Assembly (NCBI GenBank): GCA_963718065.1
Contig: CAVQYE010000021.1
Coordinates: 48,824-112,823 of the forward strand
Source of the DNA: CAVPGP01 sp963718065
Lineage (GTDB): Bacteria; Actinomycetota; Thermoleophilia; Gaiellales; Gaiellaceae
Direction of reading: 5' to 3'
DNA: 64,000 bases
In this document: piece after piece, positions 54,194 to 63,361 of the stretch
Layout of the letters: each line of letters starts with the position of its first letter
Numbering within the stretch: position 1 is the first letter of the stretch
Translations under genes and position numbers: made by a program
Notes under the pieces: model-generated
What the model saw: the letters and a program-made list of their open reading frames with translations, nothing else
Database searches by the model: none
Told to the model about the DNA's origin: nothing

Positions 54194-54229
54194 CGCCGGG
54201 AGGGTATCGGGCGCCGCGGACGGGACCGG

Positions 54230-54922
54230 CTAGGCCGCCGGAGTCTCGAGCCCGAGCTTGGAGAGCGCGAGCTTTGCTGCCTCCTGCTCGGCGTCCTTCT
54301 TCGAGCGGCCGCGGCCGATGCCCTCCTCCTCGCCGTCGACCATCGCCGCTGCGGTGAAGCGCCGGTCGTGCGGTGGGCCCTCCACGTCGACGACCGTGTA
54401 GTTGACGGCGCGGCCCCTGCGGGCGAGCGCCTCCTGGAGGTCGGTCTTGTAGTCGACCTGGTTCGTCAGCGCGTAGTCGATCCGGCTGCGAAACGCGTCC
54501 ACGAGCGGGCCCGCGACCGGCTCGAAGCCGTGCTCGAGGTAGAGCGCCGCAAACGAGGCCTCGAGCACCGCCGCGAGGACGTTGCGGTTGCGGCAGAGCC
54601 GGTCGGCCTCCTCCTCGGGCATCGACTTCGCCTCCTTGCGCAGGCGCTCGCCGAGGCCGAGATCCTTCGCGACCACCGCACAGCTCGCGCGCGAGACCAC
54701 ATGGGAGCGGATCTTTGCCATCCGTCCCTCGCTGAAGTCGGGAAACCGGTCGAAGAGCTCGCGGGCCACCGCCAGCTCCAGGACGCTGTCGCCGAGGAAC
54801 TCCAGCCGCTCGTACGAGTCCGCCCGGTCAGGCGCCCACGAGGGGTGCGTGAAGACCGGCGCGGCGCGCTCCGGCGGCAGCTCGTCGATCAGCCGCCGGA
54901 GGGCGTCGAGTCGGTGGTCTCC
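54230..54922 (-). CDS. rnc: Ribonuclease III, start codon not found
   Basis: The nuclease signature YERLEFLGDSVLELAVARELF and the downstream LEASFAALYLEHGFEPV are present, followed by a double-stranded RNA-binding domain ending GRGRSKKDAEQEAAKLALSK. Upstream of the signature the frame reads RLDALRRLIDELPPERAAPV and FTHPSWAPDRADSY, clearly part of RNase III, yet it contains no ATG, GTG or TTG back to the acpP stop. The only in-frame standard start (GTG at 54,769) lies after the active site. An error, or a rare start codon just after the acpP stop, is likely. RNase III processes rRNA precursors. Confidence 0.9.
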   Translation of the reverse strand, partial: GDHRLDALRRLIDELPPERAAPVFTHPSWAPDRADSYERLEFLGDSVLELAVARELFDRFPDFSEGRMAKIRSHVVSRASCAVVAKDLGLGERLRKEAKSMPEEEADRLCRNRNVLAAVLEASFAALYLEHGFEPVAGPLVDAFRSRIDYALTNQVDYKTDLQEALARRGRAVNYTVVDVEGPPHDRRFTAAAMVDGEEEGIGRGRSKKDAEQEAAKLALSKLGLETPAA

Positions 54923-54923
54923 G

Positions 54924-55169
54924 TTACTGGTGCGAGGCGACGTAGTCGACAGCCTGCCCGACTGTGCCGATCTTCTGGGCGTCCTCGTCCGAGATCTTGA
55001 TCCCGAACTGATCCTCGAGCTCCATGATCAACTCCACCAGGTCGAGGCTGTCTGCGTCCAGGTCCTCCTGGAACGATGCCTCTTCGCTGATCTCCCCTTC
55101 GTCGACGCCGAGTTGCTCGACGAGGACCTCCTTCACGCGCTCGTAGACTTCTTCGCGGGACGCTGCCAT
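54924..55169 (-). CDS. acpP: Acyl carrier protein
   Basis: 81 residues, acidic, with the phosphopantetheine attachment motif DADSLDLVELIM (Ser41) and the flanking helix of fatty-acid ACPs. The protein carries growing acyl chains in type II fatty-acid synthesis. It starts one base after the plsX stop and precedes rnc, the common plsX-acpP-rnc order. Confidence 0.96.
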   Translation of the reverse strand: MAASREEVYERVKEVLVEQLGVDEGEISEEASFQEDLDADSLDLVELIMELEDQFGIKISDEDAQKIGTVGQAVDYVASHQ

Positions 55170-55170
55170 C

Positions 55171-56177
55171 TCACCTCAATCGTTTCGGGGCCTGCAAAGC
55201 GCGCCGATCATACACGGACGCGTTCCGGAGTCGTTCTGTAAGCCGCTCCACGACACGATGCTCGACGCCGCGCGCCGCCAGACGGATCGCATTGGCGATC
55301 GCGACGCGCGAGGAGTTGCCGTGCGCGATCACCGCGAGCCCGCGCAGGCCCAGCAGATACGCGCCGCCGTAGGTGTCCGGATCCAGGCGTTTCCGGAGCC
55401 GTCGCGTCGCTGGGCGGATCAGCAGGCCGCCGAGCTTGCCGGTCGTCGAGGCGGTGATCTCCTCGCGGAGCGCGTCCAGCAATTCCTTGATCGTCCCCTC
55501 GAGCAGCTTGAGCGCGATGTTGCCGGTGAAGCCGTCGGCGACGACCACGTCAGCGACGCCCCGGAGGAGGTCGCGGCTCTCGGCGTTGCCGTGGAAGTTG
55601 AGCCCGGAGTCGCGGATCAGCGCCGCCGCCTCGAGCGTCAGGTGGTTGCCCTTCTCGTCCTCCTCGCCGATCGAGAGGATCCTCACCTCGGGCCGGGGCA
55701 GCTCGAGGATCTCCTCGGCGAACACGGAGCCCATGTGGGCGAATTGCAGCGAGATGCTCCGGGCGCGCGTCGGCATTGGCGCCCGCGTCGAGGAGCACGG
55801 ACGGGCCTCGGCGGGTCGGGATCGGCACGGCGATCGCCGGCCGCATCACCCCCGGCAGGCGCCGGAGCTGCAGCAGCCCGGCGGCGAGAACGGCGCCGGT
55901 GTTCCCCGCGGAGAGAACGGCGTCGGCGTCGCCCTCGGCGACCGCACGGACGGCGCGCACCAGGCTCGAGTCCGGCTTCGCCCGCACGACGTCGGCCGGC
56001 TTGTCGTGCATGCCCACGACCTCGGTCGTCTCGACGAGCTCGAGCCCGTGCGTCTCGAGGCCCCGGCGGGCCGTAGAGGATCGGCGCGATGCCGTCAGAG
56101 GCCGCGTCGAGCGCACCTGCGACGATCTCCTCGGGGGCCTTGTCCCCGCCCAGTGCGTCGACTGCGACGCGGATCAT
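55171..56177 (-). CDS. plsX: Phosphate acyltransferase PlsX, two frameshifts
   Basis: About 335 residues once two slips are corrected. The N-terminus IRVAVDALGGDKAPEEIVAG, then after a shift near 56,068 LVETTEVVGMHDKPADVVRA and DAVLSAGNTGAVLAAGLLQL, then after a shift near 55,770 LQFAHMGSVFAEEILELP, SIGEEDEKGNHLT, ADGFTGNIALKLLEG and RLDPDTYGGAYLLGLRG. PlsX makes acyl-phosphate from acyl-ACP for phospholipid synthesis, fitting the neighbouring acpP. The ATG at 56,177 continues in frame from rpmF without a stop between them. Confidence 0.9.
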
Positions 56178-56369
56178 CCCTACGGGAGCGTCGAAGCGCA
56201 AGGGCTCGACTTCGCGGCCCTTGTACGTGCCGCAGGTCGGGCAGATGTGGTGAGGCCGCTTGGGCGAGTTGCACTGCGGACAGAGGTTCACGCGCGGCGC
56301 CTCGAGCCGGTGCGTCGCGCGGCGCTGGTCGCGGCGGGCCTTGGAGGTCTTTTTCTTGGGGACAGCCAT
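56178..56369 (-). CDS. rpmF: 50S ribosomal protein L32 (no own stop codon before plsX)
   Basis: About 64 residues: AVPKKKTSKARRDQRRATHR is the diagnostic L32 start, followed by a four-cysteine zinc ribbon (LCPQCNSPKRPHHICPTCG). After GREVEPLRFDAPVG the frame passes directly into the PlsX start with no stop. A TAG one base out of frame (within CCGTAGGGATG) would end L32 normally if one base were missing or added. The Cys4 ribbon shows this is the zinc-dependent form of L32. Confidence 0.9.
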
Positions 56370-56480
56370 TGGGCCCGGAACTGTAGCTAAGATCCAAGCG
56401 AGCCTCAGGGCTCTACGTATGACGGATCGCTAGTCGAAACCCCCGCGTCTCTCGCCTTTCGACTGAAGGAGGTCCGTCCC

Positions 56481-58078
56481 GTGCAAGGGAACCACGCCGG
56501 CTCGCTGGCCGCACATGAGGTAACGAAGAGCTTCGGCGCCGCCGAGGTGCTGCGGCGCGTCTCGCTCGTGGTCTCTCCGGGCGACCGGATCGGCGTCGTG
56601 GGCCCGAACGGGATCGGCAAGTCGACCTTCCTGCGCATCCTCGCCGGGCTGGAGGAGGCCGACGGCGGCCGGGTCGTGCGCTCCGGGACGGTCGGCTACC
56701 TGCCGCAGGAGCCGGATGCGCGTCCCGGGGAGACGCTCGGCGGCTACCTCGCGCGGCGCACGGGTGTCGCGCGCGCCGGGCAGGAGCTGGACGGCGCTGG
56801 CGGCGCGGCTCGCGGGACGAGCCGGGGCTCGCCGACGCGTACACCGACGCGCTCGAACGCTTTCTCGCCCTCGGCGGCGCGGACTTCGAAGGACGAGCAC
56901 GCTCGATCGCGGCGGACGTCGGTCTCGCCCGGCTGGAGCAGGAGATCGCGACGATGTCCGGCGGCGAGGCGGCTCGGGCGACGCTCGCCGGCATCCTGCT
57001 GGCGCGGTTCGACGTCTTCCTGCTGGACGAGCCGACGAACAACCTGGACTTCGACGGTCTCGACCGGCTGGAGGCGTTCCTGGACGGGCTTCGCGCCGGC
57101 GCCGTGATCGTCTCCCATGACCGGGCGTTCCTCGACCGCACGGTGACGCGGGTGCTCGAGCTGGAGGCCGAGACGCGGGAGCCGCACGAGTACGCGGGCG
57201 GCTGGGCCGCCTACGAGCAGTCGCGCGAGCGCGCACGGGCCGAGCACGAGGCGGCGTTCCACCGCTGGTCGGAGGCGCGCGGGCACTGGCGCCAGTCGCT
57301 CGGTATACGCCAGACGCGGGCGCGCGTGATCGGCGGTGGCACGGCGAAGGCCCACGGCGGGTCAGACGCCCGGCCGACACATTTCCTCTCCTCGCAGGTG
57401 CGGGCGGCCAAGAAGCGCCTCGAGCGGCTCGACACGGTTGCACGCGTCGAGAAGCCGTGGCAGCCGTGGCAGCTGCGCCTCGAGCTCTCGGCGCGCGGCC
57501 GGAGCGGCGAGATCGCGGCGGAGCTGCGCGGCGCCGTCGTCGAGCGTGGGTCGTTCCGGCTCGGGCCGGTCGACCTTCAGCTGCGCTACGGCGACCGGCT
57601 CGCGGTCGTCGGGGCCAACGGCAGCGGCAAGACGACTCTCATCCAGGCGCTCCTCGGCACCGTCGAGCTCAGCGCCGGGACGCGGCGGCTCGGCCCATCG
57701 ACGAGGATCGGCGAGCTCGACCAGCGGCGCGAGCTCTTCGAGACGGAGGAGCCGCTGGCCGGCCCCTTCGCCGAGCGGGCGGGCCTCCCGGAAGGCGAGG
57801 CGCGCACGCTGCTCGCCAAGTTCGGGCTCGGACTGGACGAGCTCAGCCGCCCCGCGTCCTCCCTCTCGCCCGGCGAGCGGACGCGCGCGGTGCTCGCGCT
57901 GCTGATGGCGACCGGCGTCAACTTCCTCGTGCTGGACGAGCCGACGAACCACCTCGACCTGGAGGCGATCGAGGAGCTCGAGCGCGCGCTGGAGGAGTTC
58001 GACGGCACGCTGCTGCTCGTCACGCACGACCGCCGCTTCCTCGAGCGCTTCCGTGCAACGCGTACCCTCCAGCTGTGA
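56481..58078 (+). CDS. ABC-F family ATPase, frameshifted
   Basis: About 530 residues with two ABC cassettes and no membrane domain. Cassette 1 has GPNGIGKST at 41-49 and, after slips near 56,800, MSGGEAARATLAGILLA and LLDEPTNNLDF. The P-site linker region AYEQSRERARAEHEAAFHRW follows. Cassette 2 has GANGSGKTT, LSPGERTRAVLALL and LDEPTNHLDLEAIE. ABC-F proteins act on the ribosome as translation factors or antibiotic-protection factors; length and a short linker leave both options. The GTG start has GAAGGAGG upstream. Two extra bases between 56,795 and 56,825 break the frame. The stop overlaps the HAD start (GTGA). Confidence 0.88.
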
Positions 58079-58656
58079 TCAAGGCTGCGCTCTTCGACGT
58101 CGACGGCACGCTCTTCATGACGGGCGACGGCTCGATCATCGACGCACTGGCAAACGTGCTGGGCGTCGAGAACCGTGTCCGCGATCTCGACCATCCGGGC
58201 CGGACGATCGCGTGGATCGCGGAGGCGCTCGCCGGCAAGAAGCCCTACCCGGGCTGGTGCGAGCGGACGGAGGATCTCTATCTCAAGCGCCTCGGCGATA
58301 CGTCCCACTGGCGGGCACGCCCGGGCTCACTGGAGCTGCTCGAAGCCCTCACCGCCCGCGGGCTGCGGCTCGGGCTCGTCAGCGGGCTTCCCGAGCGCGT
58401 CGCCAAGGAGCGCCTGCGCCGCGTCGGGCTCGGAGCCTTCTTCGACGACGCCCCGGGCGGCTACGGCTGCGAGTCGCCGGATCGCTCGGAGCTCGTCCGG
58501 CTTGCGATCGAGCGCGTCGGCGTCGCGCCTGAGGAGGCGCTCATCGTGGGAGACACGGCGAACGACGTCGAGGCGGCGGAGGCCGCGGGGGCGCACGCCT
58601 TCAAGTACGAGCGAGAAGACGCCGCAACCGTGTTGCTCGCTACAGCCGGTCTTTGA
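58075..58656 (+). CDS. HAD-superfamily phosphatase
   Basis: 193 residues. Motif I is ALFDVDGTLF (nucleophile Asp), motif II is GLVSGLPERV, and motifs III and IV are in SPDRSELVRLAIERVGV and ALIVGDTANDVEAAEAAGAH. The cap is the small helical C1 type of phosphoglycolate phosphatase-like enzymes. Substrate unknown. It overlaps the ABC-F stop by GTGA and the convergent yceD gene by 17 bases. Confidence 0.88.
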   Translation: MIKAALFDVDGTLFMTGDGSIIDALANVLGVENRVRDLDHPGRTIAWIAEALAGKKPYPGWCERTEDLYLKRLGDTSHWRARPGSLELLEALTARGLRLGLVSGLPERVAKERLRRVGLGAFFDDAPGGYGCESPDRSELVRLAIERVGVAPEEALIVGDTANDVEAAEAAGAHAFKYEREDAATVLLATAGL

Positions 58657-59149
58657 GCGCTTCGAGCGCGGCCCAGCGCGTGTCGGTCATCGACTCCTCG
58701 TGCTCGTGCGGCTCGTCGTTCAGATTCTTCCCGCAGACGGGACACAGTCCGGCGCACTCCGGCCGGCAGACGATCTGATTCGGCAGCTCGAGGGCAACCG
58801 CATCGCGAGCCCACCCCGTCAGGTCGAGCTCGTTGTCGTGCACGTAGTCGCTGCGTAGCTCCTCGTCTCCCTGCGGGTCGTTCGCCTGGTACTCGAGGGC
58901 GTCGACCTGGAGCGCGAGCGACGCCTCGTCCAGGCAGCGCACGCAGGGCCCGTAGACGCCCAGCGCAAAGCGAAGGCGGAAGGCTGTCCCGCCCGAGGTG
59001 CGATTCAGGGTCAGCTCGGCCGGGACCTTGTCCGGCACCGCGACATATCGCTGGCCGCCGAAGTCGAAGGGCGCGACCTCGATCTCGACCTCGTCGCGGT
59101 ACTCCTCGCCCGGCCGGAGCCTCACCTGACGGAGGCTGAAGCTCATCAC
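58640..59149 (-). CDS. yceD: YceD/DUF177 family protein
   Basis: 169 residues. The N-terminal half is strand-rich (FDFGGQRYVAVPDKVPAEL), a CVRCLDEASL motif sits in the middle, and a second Cys4 cluster CRPECAGLCPVCGKNLND near residue 130 forms a zinc knuckle. DUF177 proteins are linked to 23S rRNA accumulation and are usually next to rpmF. Here rpmF is separated from it by the plus-strand ABC-F and HAD genes, so an insertion has split the usual pair. Confidence 0.88.
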   Translation of the reverse strand: MMSFSLRQVRLRPGEEYRDEVEIEVAPFDFGGQRYVAVPDKVPAELTLNRTSGGTAFRLRFALGVYGPCVRCLDEASLALQVDALEYQANDPQGDEELRSDYVHDNELDLTGWARDAVALELPNQIVCRPECAGLCPVCGKNLNDEPHEHEESMTDTRWAALEALKDRL

Positions 59150-59307
59150 CGTCCCACCCTAGCGAAGGGCCCTGAGCCCGCCCCTTCGCAAAATCTCTGT
59201 ACTGCGAGGTAAGGGTTGCGTAATGCGGGGTTCACGGGCGCGCAGCCACGGGGAATCCTCCTGGTAACGCTCTCTTCCGAAACCAAGAATCCCAAGGGGG
59301 ACCCCCG

Positions 59308-60348
59308 ATGAAGCAAAGAGCACTCCTGGCGATCGGTCTCGCGGCCGTCCTGGTCGCAGTCGTCGCGGCGTCCGCCGCGGCACGCGGGCAGGCCGTCCCG
59401 CGCGAGATCGCACACCCGAACATCTCCGGCACGATTCGCGTGGGCTCGACGCTCACGACGTCGAACGGCACCTGGGAGGGTGCGACGAGCTTCACCTACA
59501 AGTGGCTGCGCTGCGATTCCACCGGCGCGACCAATTGCGCCACGATCGCCGGCGCGACGGCGAACACCTACAAGCTCGTCGCTGCCGACCGCAACCACAC
59601 GATGGTCGCGCTCGTCACCGCCAAGAACGCGGAAGGCTCCGTGACGTCCAACTCCACCCCGGTCGGCCCGATCGCGGCGAACACTGTGCCGCAGGCGACC
59701 ACTGCTCCGTCGATCTCCGGCCGCCCGGTCGCGGGCGAGCCGCTGACGGCCGTCAAGGGCAGCTGGACCGGCGCTCCCGACTCGTACAGCTACCAGTGGT
59801 ACCAGTGCGACTCGGCCGGCACTGGGTGCGTCGCCGTCGCGGGCGCCACCGGCGCCGTCTACACGGCCCGCAACGAGGACGTCGGCCACACGATCAAGGT
59901 CCGCGTCACTGGTCGCAACCCGAAGGGCTCGAGCTCCTCCGTGTCCAGCGCCAGCGACCTCATCGCTCAGCCGACCGGCTCGACCGCCACGGTTCCGGTG
60001 ACGAGCGTCAGCCTGCCGAACCAGCTGACGGTCGGCGGCATCCAGTTCGTCCCGTCCGTGATCAACTCCACGGCCCCGTTCGTCGTGCGGTTCAAGGTGA
60101 CGGAGTCGAAGGGCCGCACGGTCAGCGGCGTCCTCGTCTACGCGATCGCGCTGCCGTACGGGCTCATCCGCCCCGCCGGCGAGGTGACGACCGGCGCGGA
60201 CGGTATTGCGACGATCACGTTCACGCCGACGAAGGCACTGCCGCGGCGTGGCTCGATCCAGTTCTTCGTCCGGGCGCGCAAGCCGGGCGACAACCCGCTC
60301 GCCGGCGTCTCCTCACGGCGCCTGGTGCAGGTGAAGGTCCGCCGCTAG
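59308..60348 (+). CDS. Secreted protein with tandem Ig-like repeats
   Basis: 346 residues. A signal peptide (RALLAIGLAAVLVAVVAASA, cleavage near AAARG) precedes two Ig-like modules of about 85 residues: APSISGRPVAGEPLTAVKGS with YSYQWYQCDSAGTGCVAVAG resembles the earlier ISGTIRVGSTLTTSNGTWEG with FTYKWLRCDSTGATNCATIA. Each holds a conserved Trp-x-x-Cys and a late Asn-x-x-Gly. A C-terminal invasin-like strand domain follows. It is probably a cell-surface or exported adhesion or scaffold protein. No sortase motif or membrane anchor was seen. Its TAG stop is the first codon of a 171-base palindrome. Confidence 0.85.
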   Translation: MKQRALLAIGLAAVLVAVVAASAAARGQAVPREIAHPNISGTIRVGSTLTTSNGTWEGATSFTYKWLRCDSTGATNCATIAGATANTYKLVAADRNHTMVALVTAKNAEGSVTSNSTPVGPIAANTVPQATTAPSISGRPVAGEPLTAVKGSWTGAPDSYSYQWYQCDSAGTGCVAVAGATGAVYTARNEDVGHTIKVRVTGRNPKGSSSSVSSASDLIAQPTGSTATVPVTSVSLPNQLTVGGIQFVPSVINSTAPFVVRFKVTESKGRTVSGVLVYAIALPYGLIRPAGEVTTGADGIATITFTPTKALPRRGSIQFFVRARKPGDNPLAGVSSRRLVQVKVRR

Positions 60349-60516
60349 ACGGTTGGTGCCGCGGCGGGGTGCGTCTGGGGATGGCTCAGGCCAAGCCGTG
60401 TGGTCGGGTCAGCCGAAGGGCAGGCTGGTTTGCCTGGTCGAGGCTGAGCCGGCCGCACGGCGCCGCGCCGGAGCCACCATCCAGGCGTGCCCTGTCGCGG
60501 CATCAGCCGTCCGCTA
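60346..60516. repeat. 171-nt structured palindromic repeat, copy B (family 1)
   Basis: The second copy of the element at 42,046-42,213. It spans exactly from the TAG stop of the Ig-like gene to the TAG stop (complement CTA) of the convergent EamA gene. Substitutions relative to copy A keep pairing: A-T becomes G-C at the GCC-A/G-Y...R-T/C-GGC pair, and again at GG-A/G-G paired with C-T/C-C. Three extra bases near the right end make a small bulge. The structure would serve transcripts from both sides. Confidence 0.85.
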
Positions 60517-61458
60517 AGCCGCTTCGCGGAGGGCGGGCTCGAGCGTGAGCTCGCCCTCTGCGTTCTCTTCCGGCACGACGACCGCATCGCCGTTCTGGCC
60601 GCGGAGGATGAGCACGACCGCGCCGAGGATGACGGCGCCCGCGATGACGGTCGTCCGGCTGACGGTCTCGCCGAGGATCGCTGCGCCGAGCGCGACCGCG
60701 ACGACCGGGTTGACGTATGCGAACGTCGAGACGAGCGACGTGGCGGCGTTCGAGAGCAGCCAGATGTAGGCCGCGTACGCGACGATCGAGCCGGCGACGA
60801 TCAGGTAGGCGAGCGCAGCCAGAGAGGCAACTGTCGGCGCGTGGAACTTGGAGAGCTCGCCCGCGAAGACGCCCGCGACCGCGAGCAGCACCGAGGCGGT
60901 GAGCATCTGCATCGACGCCGAGACAAGCGGCCGCCGGGGGAGCTGCAGGCGCGGCGAGAAGACCGAGCCGGCGGCCCACGCGGCGGCGCCGAGCACGATC
61001 ACGCCGGCACCGATCGGATCGACCTCGCCGCCGGGGCCGACGAGGAAGGCGACGCCGGCGAGCCCTGCCAGGAGGCCGAGCGTCCCGACCGGGGTCAGGC
61101 GCTTGCCCGAAGAGCTGAACTGGAGCACGGCGACGAAGATCGGCACGCACGCCACGATCAGCGCGGTCAGCCCGGAAGGAACGCGCTGCTCGGCCCAGGC
61201 GATGCCGCCCGCGTCGATCACGAGCAGCAGGCCGCCGATGGCGGTTGCCGAGAGCCATTGCGCAGGGCCGGGGCGGTCGTCGCCCTCGGCGTCGCCCCTG
61301 CGGATCGACCACGCGTAGAGCAGCCCGCCCGCGACGGCGAAACGCAGCGAGGTCATCAGCAGCGGCGGGAACGTCTCGATACCGACCATGACCGCGAGGT
61401 AGGTCGAGCCCCACACGAGGTAGACGATGCCGAGCGCAAGGATGACGCGTGAGCTCAT
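60514..61458 (-). CDS. EamA/DMT-family transporter
   Basis: 314 residues with ten membrane segments in two EamA repeats: ALGIVYLVWGSTYLAVMVG and AWAEQRVPSGLTALIVACVP in the first, LAYLIVAGSIVAYAAYIWLL and TSLVSTFAYVNPVVAVALGA in the second. DMT proteins export metabolites such as amino acids or drugs. The ATG at 61,458 (SSRVILAL) is preferred over one at 61,494 because it begins at the first helix. A polar C-terminal tail rich in Glu follows the last helix. Its stop is the right end of the 171-base palindrome. Confidence 0.88.
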   Translation of the reverse strand: MSSRVILALGIVYLVWGSTYLAVMVGIETFPPLLMTSLRFAVAGGLLYAWSIRRGDAEGDDRPGPAQWLSATAIGGLLLVIDAGGIAWAEQRVPSGLTALIVACVPIFVAVLQFSSSGKRLTPVGTLGLLAGLAGVAFLVGPGGEVDPIGAGVIVLGAAAWAAGSVFSPRLQLPRRPLVSASMQMLTASVLLAVAGVFAGELSKFHAPTVASLAALAYLIVAGSIVAYAAYIWLLSNAATSLVSTFAYVNPVVAVALGAAILGETVSRTTVIAGAVILGAVVLILRGQNGDAVVVPEENAEGELTLEPALREAA

Positions 61459-61545
61459 TGACTCAGCATCGCCAGCAAAGACGATAAGCACCAATCGAGT
61501 CCCCGATCGGGACTAGCAGCGCGCGTAATAGAGGAGACGAGGCGG

Positions 61546-62061
61546 CTAGAGCGACTGCTGGTACGGCTCGTCGTCGTCGGAGCCGATCGGGCCGATGCCG
61601 GCCACCACCGTCTCCTGCGAGCGCTCGTGCAGGCGCTCGCGGCCGCGCTTGACCGCGCTCAGGAACTTCTCGAGGTTGACCTCGAGCGTCGAGAGGATCG
61701 AGTCGGCCCAGTCCTCCATCTCGAGGCGCGTCTCACGCGCCTGGCGGCGGGCCTCGTCGATGATGCCCTGTGCCTGCCGCTCCGCGAGCTTGACGATCTC
61801 GGTCTGCGACGCCTCGCGGACCGCCTGCTCGCGCGCCTCGGCGATCAGCCGGTCGACCTCGCGCTTGGCCTCGGCGAGCATCTCCTGCCGCTCCTTGACG
61901 ATCCACCGGGCCTGCTTGATCTCTTCCGGGATCGTCGCCCGCATCTGGTCGAGGATGTCGTAGATCTCCTCGCGGTCGATGCGAACCTGGTCGGTCAGAG
62001 GCACGGCCTTGGCGTTGTGCACCAAGTCGTCGAGCTTGTCGATGAGTACGAGGACGTCCAT
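61546..62061 (-). CDS. SepIVA-like coiled-coil (DivIVA-type) protein
   Basis: 171 residues, almost wholly coiled coil after residue 40. The N-terminus VLVLIDKLDDLVHNAKAVPL and DREEIYDILDQMRATIPEE matches the DivIVA-like head of mycobacterial SepIVA (Rv2927c), and the end has NLEKFLSAVKRGRERLHER. SepIVA is a septal and cell-envelope factor in mycobacteria, shorter here. It lies beside coaD and rsmD, as in many actinobacteria, which supports the call. The E-R-A-rich middle (EMLAEAKREVDRLIAEAREQ) is the extended coil. Confidence 0.75.
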   Translation of the reverse strand: MDVLVLIDKLDDLVHNAKAVPLTDQVRIDREEIYDILDQMRATIPEEIKQARWIVKERQEMLAEAKREVDRLIAEAREQAVREASQTEIVKLAERQAQGIIDEARRQARETRLEMEDWADSILSTLEVNLEKFLSAVKRGRERLHERSQETVVAGIGPIGSDDDEPYQQSL

Positions 62062-62141
62062 GCGGTTAAGTCTAGCCCTGGCTGGTTCGCGAGAGGACGA
62101 GTAGGTCCTCCATTTGCGCGCGCCTCATTCCTGCGGGCCCC

Positions 62142-62653
<512 letters not shown>

Positions 62654-62657
<4 letters not shown>

Positions 62658-63181
62658 GCGTGCTCGAACAGCGTCAGCCGCACCGAGCCGTACTTCCGGC
62701 TCGTCCGTTCGGCGAGGTCGAGCTCCGGATGCTGCTTGGCGAGCGTCTCGAAGACGACGAGCCCGTCGTCCGCGAGCAGGCGGGGCAGTTGCAGGGAGAG
62801 CGGCACTTGCAGGGATTCAACCAGCTTGTACGGCGGGTCGATCAGGATCAGGTCGTAGCGCCGGCGCTCCTCGCGGAGAAAGCGGGCCACGTCCTGCTGC
62901 AGCACGCGGGCGCCGGTGAGCTCCAGCTTGTCGAGGTTCGCGTTGATCGTCCGCGCCGCGCCGCGATCGGACTCGACGAAGGTGACCGAGGCGGCGCCGC
63001 GTGAGAGCGCCTCGATTCCCATCGCACCGGAGCCGGCGTAGAGGTCGAGCACGACGGCATCGTCGACCGGGCCGATCAGGTTGAAGGCCGCCTCACGGAC
63101 CCGGTCGCCGGTCGGCCGGGTGGCATCGCCCTTCGGCGCAGCAATGCGATGTCCCTTGCGGCTGCCGGCGATCACGCGCAC
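62654..63181 (-). CDS. rsmD: 16S rRNA (guanine-966-N2)-methyltransferase
   Basis: 175 residues. RVIAGSRKGHRIAAPKGDAT and RPTGDRVREAAFNLIG are the diagnostic RsmD start; VLDLYAGSGAMGIEALSRGA is the SAM motif, and LILIDPPYKL the catalytic DPPY. It methylates G966 in the 30S head. It begins 9 bases after the small membrane gene and overlaps coaD. Confidence 0.95.
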
Positions 63182-63190
63182 GGCAGAGTC

Positions 63191-63322
63191 TTAGCGCGTG
63201 TCGTCGCGAGAGGCGCGGACGCGCACGCGCTCGGCGAACTGCTCCGCGCCGGCCAGGGCTGCCCACATCGCGCCGACGAGGACGATGCAGAGAACGAGGA
63301 GGGTGAGTGCGATCGGGTCCAT
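63191..63322 (-). CDS. 43-residue single-pass membrane protein
   Basis: From an ATG at 63,322 to a TAA at 63,191: a hydrophobic helix PIALTLLVLCIVLVGAMWAA (residues 3-22) then a charged tail AEQFAERVRVRASRDDTR. No family is known. It fits exactly between recG and rsmD (39 bases after the recG stop, 9 before rsmD) on the same strand and keeps the local third-position GC bias, which supports a real small gene in this operon. Confidence 0.6.
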   Translation of the reverse strand: MDPIALTLLVLCIVLVGAMWAALAGAEQFAERVRVRASRDDTR

Positions 63323-63361
63323 GTGATCTCGGTGAACGGTCGAGGGGTCAATTCGGTTTCG

